Source: JAWKWH01 sp041582695
GTDB taxonomy: Bacteria > Pseudomonadota > Alphaproteobacteria > Rhizobiales > Rhizobiaceae
Direction of reading: 5' to 3'
DNA length: 6,522 nucleotides
Assembly (NCBI GenBank): GCA_041582695.1
Contig: JBFIBB010000200.1
Span: 1-6,522 of the forward strand
The translations under genes and the position numbers were made by a program. Shown one piece after another: positions 6,440 to 6,522 of the stretch. Within the stretch, counting starts at the first letter, position 1. Each line of letters opens with the position of its first letter. The notes beneath the pieces are model-generated. The model saw nothing but the letters and a program-made list of their open reading frames with translations, searched no databases and had not been told where the DNA came from.

Positions 6440-6522
6440 TCAATCCCTCAGAACCGTTACTGCGCCGGGCCTGATGGAGATGGCGGCAGACTCGCCTTCG
6501 CAGATGATCGCCTGGGACTCGG
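6440..6522 (-). CDS. ABC transporter ATP-binding protein, C-terminal end (partial, PotA-like)
   Basis: Only the last 26 complete codons are in the window; the 5' part lies beyond the right edge. Translated on the minus strand, the tail reads SQAIICEGESAAISIRPGAV and ends in VTVLRD followed by TGA at 6442-6440. A short beta-rich stretch with 'SIRPGAV' is what the C-terminal TOBE domain of PotA/UgpC-type ATPases looks like ('slRPe.v'). The position, just ahead of two permeases and a binding protein, is the expected place for the ATPase in a potABCD-type operon. The Walker and signature motifs cannot be seen, so the call rests on the tail and the context. The stop lies four bases before the next start, and the ribosome binding site of the next gene is inside these last codons, so the two are probably translationally coupled. 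Confidence 0.72.
   Translation of the reverse strand, partial: ESQAIICEGESAAISIRPGAVTVLRD
6444..6449 (-). promoter_or_regulatory. Ribosome binding site of the PotB-like permease gene
   Basis: GAGGGA on the minus strand lies 8 bases before the ATG at 6435. It is embedded in the last codons of the upstream ATPase gene, which supports both the chosen start and translational coupling. Confidence 0.6.

Noticed and set aside
1..6522. Mobile element, CRISPR array, tRNA or rRNA
   Set aside because: No transposase, integrase, direct-repeat array or RNA gene structure was seen. The window is continuous one-strand coding sequence.

Overview
The window is a single gene block that reads entirely on the minus strand, from right to left. 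Moderately GC-rich codons, Shine-Dalgarno-led short spacings and the protein families present suggest an alphaproteobacterium, most likely of the Rhizobiales (Rhizobium/Mesorhizobium-like). That placement is an inference from gene style, not from a marker gene.

Layout in transcription order: (1) the C-terminal tail of an ABC transporter ATPase, cut by the right edge (6440-6522); (2) and (3) two inner-membrane permeases of the polyamine/opine type (PotB-like 5491-6435, PotC-like 4680-5498), whose genes overlap by 8 bases; (4) a periplasmic PotD-like binding protein with a signal peptide (3599-4636); (5) a spacer of about 100 bases holding two adjacent stem-loops; (6) a cytoplasmic serine hydrolase strongly resembling the 6-aminohexanoate-dimer hydrolase NylB (2313-3494); (7) an amidase-signature hydrolase with the complete Lys-Ser-Ser triad (845-2275); (8) a small Stf0-type sulfotransferase (65-826) that starts at TTG. 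No gap exceeds 300 bases.

Together the genes look like an uptake-and-degradation operon. The transporter brings a probably cationic, nitrogen-containing compound into the cell, and the two unrelated amide hydrolases, which lack signal peptides, open amide bonds in the cytoplasm. The pairing of an amidase-signature enzyme with a NylB-like serine hydrolase matches the enzyme classes NylA and NylB used in nylon-oligomer breakdown. Here they sit behind a dedicated importer, so a natural amide, oligoamide or opine-like substrate is the most interesting possibility. The sulfotransferase at the end does not fit this scheme in an obvious way, and it lacks the glutamate proposed as catalytic base in mycobacterial Stf0. 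The substrate cannot be read from the sequence.
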